Notes under the pieces: model-generated | The model's input: the letters and a program-made list of their open reading frames with translations, nothing else | What the model was told of the DNA's origin: nothing | The model's database searches: none | In this document: positions 24,873 through 32,655 of the stretch, in pieces | Numbering within the stretch: the stretch's first letter is position 1 | How the letters are laid out: the number at the start of each line of letters is the position of its first letter | Assembly (NCBI RefSeq): GCF_009761815.1 | Contig: NZ_RWIN01000153.1 | Location: 1-35,131 of the forward strand | Reading direction: 5' to 3' | Source of the DNA: Pseudomonas sp. PB120 | GTDB taxonomy: Bacteria > Pseudomonadota > Gammaproteobacteria > Pseudomonadales > Pseudomonadaceae | DNA: 35,131 nt | Made by a program: the position numbers and the translations under genes

Positions 24873-25526
24873 ATGACCATTCGAATTGGCGATGAAGCGC
24901 CGGATTTCACCGCCGAAAGCACTGAAGGCCCGATTCATTTTCACCAGTGGATCGGCGACAAGTGGGCCATCCTGTTCTCGCATCCAAAGGATTTCACACC
25001 GGTATGCACCACTGAACTGGGCTACATGGCCGGGCTCAAGCCCGAGTTCGACAAACGCAATACCAAAATCGTCGGGCTCAGCATCGACCCGGTCAGCGAT
25101 CACCATGCCTGGCTCGGTGACATCGAGGAAACCCAGGGGCATGCCGTCAATTACCCCATGATCGGCGACGATAACCTGGTAGTCGCCAAGCTTTACGACA
25201 TGATCCACCCGAATGCCAGCGGCGGTACGCGCACCGCCGTCGACAACGCCACGGTGCGTTCGGTGTTCATCATCGGCCCGGACAAAAAGGTCAAGGCGAT
25301 GTTGATCTATCCCATGAGCGCCGGGCGCAATTTCGATGAAGTCCTGCGCCTGCTCGACTCGCTGCAATTGAACGCCAAGCACACCGTCGCCACCCCGGTG
25401 AACTGGCGCCCGGGCGACGACGTCATCATTCCCACCTCGGTGTCTGACGAGGACGCGAAGAAGAAATACCCGCAAGGCTTCAAAACGCTGAAACCCTATC
25501 TGCGCACCGTGGCGCAGCCAAAGTAA
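24873..25526 (+). CDS. 1-Cys peroxiredoxin (Prx6 family)
   Basis: This 217-residue cytoplasmic thiol peroxidase has the peroxidatic Cys45 in PKDFTPVCTTELG and the Prx6-type C-terminal domain (VATPVNWRPGDDVIIPTSVS, ...LKPYLRTV). No second catalytic Cys is present, so it is a 1-Cys enzyme. It resembles LsfA of Pseudomonas but is a different subgroup, with an extra short loop (GGTRTAVDNA) before TVRSVFIIGP. The start at 24873 is fixed by AAAGGAGA just upstream; the frame is open further back into mug but without a signal. A TATACT at 24784-24789 could be its -10 element, with no good -35. Confidence 0.93.
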   Translation: MTIRIGDEAPDFTAESTEGPIHFHQWIGDKWAILFSHPKDFTPVCTTELGYMAGLKPEFDKRNTKIVGLSIDPVSDHHAWLGDIEETQGHAVNYPMIGDDNLVVAKLYDMIHPNASGGTRTAVDNATVRSVFIIGPDKKVKAMLIYPMSAGRNFDEVLRLLDSLQLNAKHTVATPVNWRPGDDVIIPTSVSDEDAKKKYPQGFKTLKPYLRTVAQPK

Positions 25527-25540
25527 TCCAGCAATGGCAA

Positions 25541-25574
25541 CGGTCACCCTGAAGCGAGCGCGACAGGGTGACCG
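25541..25574. terminator. Hairpin between convergent peroxiredoxin and hydrolase genes
   Basis: CGGTCACCCTG (25541-25551) and CAGGGTGACCG (25564-25574) form a perfect 11-bp stem with a 12-nt loop. It lies 14 bp after the peroxiredoxin stop and 1 bp from the hydrolase stop. There is no T-tract, so it may be a weak bidirectional terminator or an mRNA 3'-end stabiliser. Confidence 0.6.
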
Positions 25575-25575
25575 A

Positions 25576-26463
25576 CTAAACCAGGTAACGCCGGAACCAC
25601 CCCAGCGTCCGATCCCAGGCCAGCTTGGCAGCCGCCTCATCGTAGCGAGGCGTCGAGTCGTTATGGAACCCGTGGTTGGCGCCGGGGTAGACGTAGCCTT
25701 CATAGGTCTTGCCTGACGCTTTCAACGCTTGCTCATAAGCGGGCCAGCCTTCGGTAATACGTGTGTCCAGCTCGCCGTAGTGCAGCATGATCGGCGCCTT
25801 GATCCGGGGGACATCCTTGGCCTCGGGCTGTCGGCCATAAAACGACACCGCGGCGCCCAACTCCGGATAGGCGACCGCTGCCGCGTTAGTGACGCCACCG
25901 CCGTAGCAAAACCCGGTGATGCCGACTTTTCCGGTGGTCGCGTCGTGTTTCATCAGCCACTCGATGGCAGCAAAAAAATCATTCATGAGCTTTTCAGGAT
26001 CGACCGTCAGTTGCAGTTCCCGGCCTTTGTCGTCATTGCCCGGATAACCGCCGACCGACGTCAGGCCATCGGGGGCGAGGGCGATAAAACCAGCCTTGGC
26101 CAGACGCCGGGCGACGTCCTCGATATACGGGTTGAGCCCGCGATTTTCATGCACCACCACCACGGCCGCCACTCTGCCGGTGGCTTTCGCCGGACGCACC
26201 AGATAACCACGCACCTGCCCGTTGCCCTTGGGAGAAGGGTAGGTGATGTACTCGGGAAGGATGTCCGGGTCGGTGAATTCCACTTGCTCGGCCAGCGCAT
26301 AGTTCGGGCTCAGCGCGGCCAGCAGCGCATTGGCCGTCAAACCACCGAACGCGAACAACGCCGCCCGATCGAGAAATTCCCGCCGGTTGATCTTGCCGTG
26401 GGCGTAGTAGTCGTAGAGTTCCAGCAGTTGCGGGGAAAAGTCTTTCGCGGTGAGGCGAGGCAT
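25576..26463 (-). CDS. yghX: Dienelactone hydrolase family protein, YghX-like
   Basis: The 295-residue sequence matches remembered E. coli YghX closely (MPRLTAKDF at the start, GLNPYIEDVARRLAKAGFIA, GYPGNDDKGRELQ). The catalytic triad is visible: Cys186 in GFCYGGG, Asp233 in GELDTRI and His264 in GANHGFHNDS. Glu106 in VVHENRG corresponds to the Glu that activates Cys in dienelactone hydrolases. Before the domain, INRREFLDRAALFAFGGLTA (25-44) and LSPNYALA look like a twin-arginine export signal, so it may act in the periplasm. The substrate is unknown; most family members hydrolyse lactones or esters. Start at 26463 follows GGAAACGCCCAC. Confidence 0.88.
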   Translation of the reverse strand: MPRLTAKDFSPQLLELYDYYAHGKINRREFLDRAALFAFGGLTANALLAALSPNYALAEQVEFTDPDILPEYITYPSPKGNGQVRGYLVRPAKATGRVAAVVVVHENRGLNPYIEDVARRLAKAGFIALAPDGLTSVGGYPGNDDKGRELQLTVDPEKLMNDFFAAIEWLMKHDATTGKVGITGFCYGGGVTNAAAVAYPELGAAVSFYGRQPEAKDVPRIKAPIMLHYGELDTRITEGWPAYEQALKASGKTYEGYVYPGANHGFHNDSTPRYDEAAAKLAWDRTLGWFRRYLV

Positions 26464-26502
26464 GTGGGCGTTTCCTGTTTTGGCAGTAAGTTGGCTATAT
26501 AT

Positions 26503-26573
26503 GGTTCACAAAGGTATTTCGTGGTCTATATAAAGGTATTTATATTGCCGGTTAACGCTTCGGCTGCTAGATT
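26503..26573 (+). promoter_or_regulatory. hipBA promoter with tandem operator-like repeats
   Basis: AAAGGTATTT occurs at 26510-26519 and 26532-26541, 22 bp apart (about two helical turns), each with a CTATAT motif just before it or further upstream. Directly downstream is a sigma-70-like promoter: TTGCCG (26545-26550), a 17-bp spacer and TAGATT (26568-26573). The layout fits autoregulation by HipB dimers bound on one DNA face. Repeats are seen; binding is inferred. Confidence 0.55.
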
Positions 26574-26601
26574 CTCAGCATAGTCTGAAGAGAGCCTGGA
26601 C

Positions 26602-26928
26602 ATGGCTAAACGTACCTACTCTCCCTACACCCTCAAGGCACTTGAGGTTCTGGGGAAAATGATCCAGCTCAAACGGAAAGAGACTGGCCTGACGCTGCAG
26701 GAATTGGCTGATCGCGCCGGTGTTTCCCGGGGGCTCATACAACGCCTCGAGAAATGTGAGCCTGTCTGCGAAATTGGCGTGGCGTTCGAGGTTGCTCATC
26801 TTCTAGGAATCGAATTGTTTGAATCGCCCATGGGCCAAAACACCTTGATCAGTAGCCTTACGGACAAGATCGCTTTACTGCCAGCCTCTGTCCGCGATTC
26901 GAAGAAGGAGGTGAGCAATGCCTTCTGA
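26602..26928 (+). CDS. hipB: HipB-like antitoxin, HTH-XRE DNA-binding protein
   Basis: This 108-residue protein has an XRE/Cro-type HTH at residues ~13-70 (LGKMIQLKRKETGLTLQELA, DRAGVSRGLIQRLEKCEPVC). A short C-terminal tail (LLPASVRDSKKEVSNAF) could bind HipA. Its 3' end overlaps hipA by 11 bp, and it carries the hipA ribosome-binding site AAGGAGG at 26905-26911. In HipBA systems HipB neutralises HipA and represses the operon. It is slightly longer than E. coli HipB (88 aa). The identification rests on both the HTH and the linked hipA. Confidence 0.92.
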   Translation: MAKRTYSPYTLKALEVLGKMIQLKRKETGLTLQELADRAGVSRGLIQRLEKCEPVCEIGVAFEVAHLLGIELFESPMGQNTLISSLTDKIALLPASVRDSKKEVSNAF

Positions 26929-28231
26929 AGATCGCGTTTGCTATGTATGGGCCTGGCTGCCAGGGAACACCGAGCCTGTTGTAGCCGGCAGATTGGTGAG
27001 GCAACGCAATGACCGGTTTGCCTTTCTTTACGGTCAAAGTTATCTGAAAAATCCGAATGCCATCCCCCTGAACAACCTTGAGCTGCCACTGGGGACGGAC
27101 ATTATCGAACCGCCTGCAGGGTTGAAAATTGCCAGCGGGATACGTGATGCATCTCCCGATGCCTGGGGACGGCGCGTCATCATTAACCGCCTTCACGGGA
27201 AAGCAGGTCTGGCGGCTTACGATCAGGATCTGGATGAACAGACGTATATGCTCGAATCCGGCTCTGACCGGATTGGCGGCCTGGATTTTCAACTCTCGCC
27301 TACCGAATACATCTCTCGCAGCAACGATAACGCCACGCTTGAAGAGCTGCTCAATGCCGCTGAGTTGGTCGAAAAGGGAATCCCGCTGACTTCTGAACTC
27401 GATCAAGCGCTGCGTCACGGGTCTTCTATCGGTGGGGCCCGGCCCAAAGCCCTTATCAAAACAGATGACGTGAAGTACGTGGCCAAGTTTTCCGCGTCAA
27501 ACGATACCGTCAGCGTCGTCAAATCCGAGTTCATCATGATGCGGCTGGCGAGCCTGATCGGGCTTGAGGTCGCGCCGGTGAAGCTTGAACAGGTATTGGG
27601 CAAGGACGTGCTGCTGATCGAGCGTTTTGATCGCGTCAAGCAACCAGCGGGTTGGGCCAGGCGGATCATGGTGTCTGCACTGACGCTTCTTGAGCTGGAT
27701 GAAATGATGGCCCGTTACACAAGCTATGAAGACCTCACGCATGTCATGAGGAAGTATTTTCGCGACCCCAAGCGAGATCTGCACGAGCTGTTCTCGCGGC
27801 TCGTGTTCAACATTCTCTGTGGAAACACGGATGATCATGCGCGCAACCACGCCGCATTTTTCGACGGTAAAGCCTATCGCTTGACGCCTGCCTACGACAT
27901 TTGCCCGCAGAATCGCTCCGGAAACGTAGCGAGCCAGGGCATGCTCATCATGGGGGAAGCGAACCAGAGCCAGATCGCATTGTGCCTGGAGGCCGCGCAT
28001 TTATTCTTGCTGGATCACGGTCAGGCCAAGAGCATTGTTTTGAAGCAAATCGAAGGTATCAGGGCTTTTTGGGACACCGTGTGTCAGGCGTCCGGTATCA
28101 GCCTGGTTGATCGAAATGTGCTGGCCACGCGGCAGGTCCTGAACGCTTTTGCATTCGAGAACCTGAAAGACGAAGACCGGGACATCCAGGCCTTTGCTGA
28201 GGACGTGAGGCGTGTGTTGCCAGGACAGTAG
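26918..28231 (+). CDS. hipA: HipA-like serine/threonine kinase toxin
   Basis: The 437-residue length is nearly that of E. coli HipA (440). An N-terminal HipA_N-type domain (residues ~5-125, with SGIRDASPDAWGRRVI and GGLDF) precedes the kinase domain. Seen are the autophosphorylation loop SSIGGARPKA (169-178), the catalytic NTDDHARNHAAFF (303-315, Asp306 as likely base) and the metal-binding LTPAYDICPQ (Asp327). E. coli HipA phosphorylates glutamyl-tRNA synthetase and halts translation; the target here is not known. All key residues are present, so the toxin looks functional. Base composition appears lower in GC than the flanking genes, suggesting acquisition by transfer. Confidence 0.95.
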   Translation: MPSEDRVCYVWAWLPGNTEPVVAGRLVRQRNDRFAFLYGQSYLKNPNAIPLNNLELPLGTDIIEPPAGLKIASGIRDASPDAWGRRVIINRLHGKAGLAAYDQDLDEQTYMLESGSDRIGGLDFQLSPTEYISRSNDNATLEELLNAAELVEKGIPLTSELDQALRHGSSIGGARPKALIKTDDVKYVAKFSASNDTVSVVKSEFIMMRLASLIGLEVAPVKLEQVLGKDVLLIERFDRVKQPAGWARRIMVSALTLLELDEMMARYTSYEDLTHVMRKYFRDPKRDLHELFSRLVFNILCGNTDDHARNHAAFFDGKAYRLTPAYDICPQNRSGNVASQGMLIMGEANQSQIALCLEAAHLFLLDHGQAKSIVLKQIEGIRAFWDTVCQASGISLVDRNVLATRQVLNAFAFENLKDEDRDIQAFAEDVRRVLPGQ

Positions 28232-28263
28232 CCAGCGCGGCTGTGTGACTCACCTCGCCCCAT

Positions 28264-28668
28264 TCACCCCCCCAAACACTCCGCCCCAGCCTTCGCCACC
28301 TGCGCATCCTGCCCGGATTTCACCCCGGACACGCCCACCGCGCCGATCACCTGGCCGTCGACGATGATCGGCACGCCGCCTTCCAGCGACGTGAGCAACG
28401 GCGCTGACAGAAACGCGAAGCGTCCGCCGTTGACCATCTCTTCATAGCCTTTGGACTCACGCCGCCCCAGTGCGGAGGTTCGCGCTTTTTCGGTGGCGAT
28501 GTAGGCGCTGGACGCCGCACAACCGTCCAGGCGTTCGAGGGCCAGGGGATGGCCGCCGTCGTCTACAACCACAATAGTCACGGCCCATTGATTGGTTTGC
28601 GCCTCGGTGCGTGCGGCCGCGAGAATCTGGCTGACTTCGGTCTGGGTCAGCACGGCTTTGGTTTTCAT
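28264..28668 (-). CDS. glcG: GlcG/HbpS family protein of the glycolate operon
   Basis: This 134-residue protein belongs to the DUF336/GlcG family: VVVDDGGHPLALERLDGCAA, STAYIAT-like ASSAYIATEKARTSA, and GGVPIIVDGQVIGAVGVSGV. Members are small octameric proteins, some haem- or corrinoid-binding; the role in glycolate use is unclear. It is the last gene of glcDEFG and overlaps glcF by 4 bp (ATGA). Its stop lies 32 bp from the convergent hipA stop. Confidence 0.93.
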   Translation of the reverse strand: MKTKAVLTQTEVSQILAAARTEAQTNQWAVTIVVVDDGGHPLALERLDGCAASSAYIATEKARTSALGRRESKGYEEMVNGGRFAFLSAPLLTSLEGGVPIIVDGQVIGAVGVSGVKSGQDAQVAKAGAECLGG

Positions 28669-29906
28669 GGGGTTTCTCCAGTGGTCGGTGAGGGCAATGC
28701 GGCTTCGACCAGTTCGATCCAGTGCCGGACCGGGGTTCGGCCCGCGCCGTCGAGGTGGGACTGGCAGCCGATATTGGCAGTGACGATGATGTCGGGATGG
28801 CCGCTTTCCAGGGCATTGAGCTTGTTGTCCCGCAGTTGTCGGGCCAGTTCAGGCTGGGTCAACGAATAGGTGCCCGCCGAGCCGCAGCACAGGTGCGCGT
28901 CGGGAACGGCGGTGAGGTTGAAACCCAGGCTCGTGAGAATCGCCTCGACCGCGCCCCCGAGTTTCTGCGCGTGTTGCAAGGTGCACGGGCAATGGAACGC
29001 CAGGCGCTGGCAACTTTGTATGCCGAGCCTTTCCAGCGGCTCGTCGCGCAGCACTTCAACCAGATCCTTCGTCAGCGCACTGACTGTTTTGGCTTTGTCC
29101 GCGTAGGCCGGATCGGCACTGAGCAGGTGACCGTAATCCTTGATGAACGCACCGCAACCGCTGGCGGTTTGCACGATGGCCTCTGCACCTTTTTCAATGG
29201 CCGGCCACCACGCATCAATGTTGCGGCGGGCGCGATCGAGGCCGGCGGCTTGAGCGTCCAGATGGTAATCCACGGCGCCGCAACAACCGGCCTCGCGAAC
29301 CGCAACGACGCTGATCCCCAGCCGATCGAGGACGCGCGCAGCGGCGGCATTGGTGTTGGGTGACAAGCTCGGCTGCACGCATCCTTCAAGCATCAGCACC
29401 TGTCGGGCGTGCCGGGCAACGGGACGCGGCTTTGCCGGGTACACGGTGCGCGGCAATTTGATTTTCAGGGTGTCGGGCAACAACGCACGGAACACCCGGC
29501 CGCTGCCCACCAGTCCCTTGAACAATTCCGGGTTGGGCACAACCGCTCGTAACCCCTCGCGCAACAGGCGCTGACCCAGCGGGCGCGGCACCGCGGCATC
29601 GACCACCGCCCGGCCGATATCCAGCAAATTGTGGTAATCCACACCAGAGGGGCAGGTGGTTTCGCAATTGCGGCAAGACAGGCAGCGATCAAGATGCTGC
29701 TGGGTTTTCTCCGTGACCTCGTTGCCCTCCAGCACTTGCTTGATCAGGTAGATACGGCCCCGTGGCCCGTCCAGTTCGTCGCCCAGCAATTGATAGGTCG
29801 GGCAGGTGGCATTGCAGAACCCGCAGTGCACGCAGGTGCGCAAAATGCTTTCGGCTTCTGCGGCGCGAGGCAGCTGGCTGGCGCGTTCACTCAGGGTCGT
29901 CTGCAT
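28665..29906 (-). CDS. glcF: Glycolate oxidase iron-sulfur subunit GlcF
   Basis: The protein is 413 residues (E. coli GlcF about 407). Two ferredoxin-type [4Fe-4S] motifs are complete: Cys25, 28, 31, 35 (CVHCGFCNATCP) and Cys75, 78, 81, 85 (CLSCRNCETTCP). Two CCG-type domains follow (VREAGCCGAVDYH and DAHLCCGSAGTYS), as in heterodisulphide-reductase-like subunits. It passes electrons from the flavin subunits GlcD/GlcE to the respiratory chain at the inner membrane. It starts 3 bp after glcE. Confidence 0.96.
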   Translation of the reverse strand: MQTTLSERASQLPRAAEAESILRTCVHCGFCNATCPTYQLLGDELDGPRGRIYLIKQVLEGNEVTEKTQQHLDRCLSCRNCETTCPSGVDYHNLLDIGRAVVDAAVPRPLGQRLLREGLRAVVPNPELFKGLVGSGRVFRALLPDTLKIKLPRTVYPAKPRPVARHARQVLMLEGCVQPSLSPNTNAAAARVLDRLGISVVAVREAGCCGAVDYHLDAQAAGLDRARRNIDAWWPAIEKGAEAIVQTASGCGAFIKDYGHLLSADPAYADKAKTVSALTKDLVEVLRDEPLERLGIQSCQRLAFHCPCTLQHAQKLGGAVEAILTSLGFNLTAVPDAHLCCGSAGTYSLTQPELARQLRDNKLNALESGHPDIIVTANIGCQSHLDGAGRTPVRHWIELVEAALPSPTTGETP

Positions 29907-29909
29907 GGT

Positions 29910-30974
29910 TCAAAGCTCCGCGTACAGGCGACCGGGATTGAAAATGTGCCCGGGGTCGAGTTGCTGTTTCAGGTTCCGGTGGTACTGCATCAGTGCGGCC
30001 GGCAATGGTTGGAAGGGGCTGTCGATCAGGCCGTGGCTGTAGCAGGTCACATGCCCGCCGACCGCTTCGACCACCTGACGAATGAACCCCGCCTCAGCGT
30101 CAGACTTGAGCCAGCGCTGTGCGCCGCCCCAATCCATCAGTTGACGACCGGGCAGCGACAGTCGCGGTGTGTTGTGCGGGACGCTGAGCCGCCAAAGGGG
30201 CTGGCCTTCGTCGAAGAAACTCAATCGATGTTCGTTGAGATTGTCCCAATACACAGCGTCCAGTAACTCGCCACCCAGTCGGTCATGTGCCGCCGCCACA
30301 GAACCTTCGCCCCCTTCGAGCCGCAGGTGCAGCCGCTCGCCATCGTGACACGCGGCGCTGATTGGCAACGGCTGCTGGCCCCATTCCGCGAGGCGCAGCA
30401 ATGCGCGATCACTGTCCATGTCCAGGCTGATGCTCAAGGCCTGGCGGGGTTTGGGCAGGACTTTGAGCGAGACTTCGGTGATCACCCCCAGGGCGCCATA
30501 ACTGCCGGCCATCAAGCGCGACACGTCGTAGCCCGCGACGTTTTTCATTACCTCGCCGCCGAAACGCAGGTGCTTGCCGTGGCCGGTGATGACCCGGGTC
30601 CCGAGGACAAAATCGCGCACCGAGCCGGACCACGGCCGGCGAGGCCCGGACAGCCCGCAGGCAATCATGCCGCCAACGGTGGCGCTGTCGCCGAACGCGG
30701 GCGGTTCGCACGCCAGCATTTGATGCGCTTCATCCAGTGCGTCGCACAACTCTGCCAATGGCGTGCCGCAGCGTGCGGTGATGACCAGCTCGGTCGGGTC
30801 ATAGCTGACGATGCCCCGGTGGGCGCGGGTGTCGAGTACTTCACCCGCCGTGATGCGGCCCAGGAACGCTTTGCTGTTGGAGCCCTGAATGCGCAGCGGC
30901 GTGGCATTCTGCAGCGCCTGATTGACTTGCTCCAGCAACGCGGCGCTGTCATCCATGTCCCATTCGCCGTGCAT
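29910..30974 (-). CDS. glcE: Glycolate oxidase FAD-binding subunit GlcE
   Basis: The 354 residues match GlcE length and pattern: an FAD PCMH domain with GIVSYDPTELVITARCGTPL, ATVGGMIACGLSGPRRPWSG and SVRDFVLG, then MKNVAGYDVSRLMAGSYGAL. It is a partial homologue of GlcD and forms the flavin part of the membrane-linked glycolate dehydrogenase with it. Its start codon overlaps the glcD stop by one base (TGATG-type), indicating coupled translation. Confidence 0.95.
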   Translation of the reverse strand: MHGEWDMDDSAALLEQVNQALQNATPLRIQGSNSKAFLGRITAGEVLDTRAHRGIVSYDPTELVITARCGTPLAELCDALDEAHQMLACEPPAFGDSATVGGMIACGLSGPRRPWSGSVRDFVLGTRVITGHGKHLRFGGEVMKNVAGYDVSRLMAGSYGALGVITEVSLKVLPKPRQALSISLDMDSDRALLRLAEWGQQPLPISAACHDGERLHLRLEGGEGSVAAAHDRLGGELLDAVYWDNLNEHRLSFFDEGQPLWRLSVPHNTPRLSLPGRQLMDWGGAQRWLKSDAEAGFIRQVVEAVGGHVTCYSHGLIDSPFQPLPAALMQYHRNLKQQLDPGHIFNPGRLYAEL

Positions 30975-32473
30975 CAGAAGCGCTCCAGATCAGGGAAGGG
31001 CAGTTGCCCCCGATGCACATGCATCGCTCCGAATTCGGCGCAGCGGTGCAGGGTGGGAATGTTCTTCCCGGGGTTAAGCAGGCCGCTCGGGTCGAAGGCG
31101 GCTTTGACGGCATGAAACAAGGTCAGCTCGTCGCTGTTGAACTGCGCGCACATCTGATTGATTTTCTCGCGGCCCACCCCGTGCTCGCCGGTGATGCTGC
31201 CGCCGACCTTCACGCACAGCTCAAGGATCTTGCCGCCCAGCGCCTCGGCACGGTCGAGTTCGCCCGGTTGATTGGCGTCGAACAGAATCAGCGGATGCAT
31301 ATTGCCGTCGCCGGCATGGAAGACGTTGGCGACGCGCAGGCCGAACTCGGCCGACAACGCCGCGATGGCTTGCAGCACGCCAGGCAACTCGCGGCGCGGG
31401 ATGGTCCCGTCCATGCAGTAGTAATCCGGGGAGAGGCGACCCACCGCCGGAAACGCATTCTTGCGCCCGGCCCAGAAACGCACCCGTTCGGCCTCATCCC
31501 TGGCCTGGCGGACTTCGGTGGCGCCGGCCCGCTCCAGTACCTGACGCACACGGTTGCAATCGTCGTGGACGTCGGCTTCAACGCCATCGAGCTCGCACAG
31601 CAGAATGGCCTCGGCGTCCACCGGATAGCCAGCGTGGATAAAGTCTTCAGCGGCGCGGATGGCCAGGTTATCCATCATTTCCAGGCCACCGGGAATGATC
31701 CCGGCGGCAATGATGTCACCGACGGCGGCGCCGGCCTTTTCAACCGAATCGAACGCCGCCAGCAGCACTTTGGCGGTCTGCGGTTTGGGCAGCAGTTTGA
31801 CCGTGACTTCGGTGATCACCCCGAGCATGCCTTCGGAGCCGGTGAACAACGCCAGCAGGTCGAAACCGGGGGAGTCGAGCGCTTGTGAACCCAGGGTCAG
31901 GTATTCGCCCTCGACGGTCAGCAGGTCGACCTTGAGCAGGTTGTGCACGGTCAGGCCGTACTTCAGGCAATGCACGCCACCGGCGTTTTCCGCCACGTTG
32001 CCGCCGATGGAGCAGGCGATCTGCGAGGACGGGTCCGGCGCGTAATACAGGCCGAACGGTGCGGCGGCCTGGGAGATCGCCAGGTTACGCACGCCCGGCT
32101 GGACTCGCGCCGTGCGCGCGGCGGGGTCGATGTGCAGGATGTTGTTGAAGCGCGCCATCACCAGCAGCACGCCTTTTTCCAGCGGCAATGCCCCACCGGA
32201 TAACCCGGTGCCAGCACCACGGGCGACGACCGGCACCTGCCGTTCATGGCACAGGCGTAGCACGCCTTGCACCTGCTCGATACGGCGCGGCAGCACCACC
32301 AGCATCGGCGTGGTGCGATAGGCGGAGAGCCCGTCGCACTCGTACGGCTTGAGTTCTTCGCGCTGATGCAGGACTTCCAGGTCCGGCCACTGCGCCTGCA
32401 AGTCCTGCAGCAACGCGGCTTTGTCCACGTCAGGCAACACACCGTCGACGCGCTCATCGTAGAGAATATTCAT
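30974..32473 (-). CDS. glcD: Glycolate oxidase FAD-linked catalytic subunit GlcD
   Basis: The 499 residues equal E. coli GlcD length. The FAD-binding PCMH segment has ARGAGTGLSGGALPLEKG (84-101) and CSIGGNVAENAGGVHCLKYG; the C-terminal FAD-oxidase domain has VFHAGDGNMHPLILFD and GSITGEHGVGREKINQM, which carry active-site His residues. It oxidises glycolate (and D-lactate) to glyoxylate (pyruvate). First gene of glcDEFG. The ribosome-binding site is poor (GGAG lies ~16 bases upstream). A REPIN separates it from the permease gene upstream on the same strand. Confidence 0.96.
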   Translation of the reverse strand: MNILYDERVDGVLPDVDKAALLQDLQAQWPDLEVLHQREELKPYECDGLSAYRTTPMLVVLPRRIEQVQGVLRLCHERQVPVVARGAGTGLSGGALPLEKGVLLVMARFNNILHIDPAARTARVQPGVRNLAISQAAAPFGLYYAPDPSSQIACSIGGNVAENAGGVHCLKYGLTVHNLLKVDLLTVEGEYLTLGSQALDSPGFDLLALFTGSEGMLGVITEVTVKLLPKPQTAKVLLAAFDSVEKAGAAVGDIIAAGIIPGGLEMMDNLAIRAAEDFIHAGYPVDAEAILLCELDGVEADVHDDCNRVRQVLERAGATEVRQARDEAERVRFWAGRKNAFPAVGRLSPDYYCMDGTIPRRELPGVLQAIAALSAEFGLRVANVFHAGDGNMHPLILFDANQPGELDRAEALGGKILELCVKVGGSITGEHGVGREKINQMCAQFNSDELTLFHAVKAAFDPSGLLNPGKNIPTLHRCAEFGAMHVHRGQLPFPDLERF

Positions 32474-32516
32474 AGTCGCTTTACGATACTCCGTTCACGA
32501 AAGCCCGTAATGCTAC

Positions 32517-32617
32517 GTGTAGGAGCGAGCTTGCTCGCGATGAACTCAAGAACGCCGCGTGTAACAGGACAAACGCGTTTTTCTTGACGACCATCGCGAG
32601 CAAGCTCGCTCCTACAC
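32517..32617. repeat. REPIN, GTAGGAGCGAGC type, between lldP/glcA and glcD
   Basis: GTGTAGGAGCGAGCTTGCTC at 32517 pairs with GAGCAAGCTCGCTCCTACAC ending at 32617. It is the only REPIN in the window inside what may be a single transcript, between the permease stop and the glcD start. Confidence 0.95.
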
Positions 32618-32655
32618 AGAATTAGAGCAAAGGGCCTGATTAACAGCGTTGGCGG

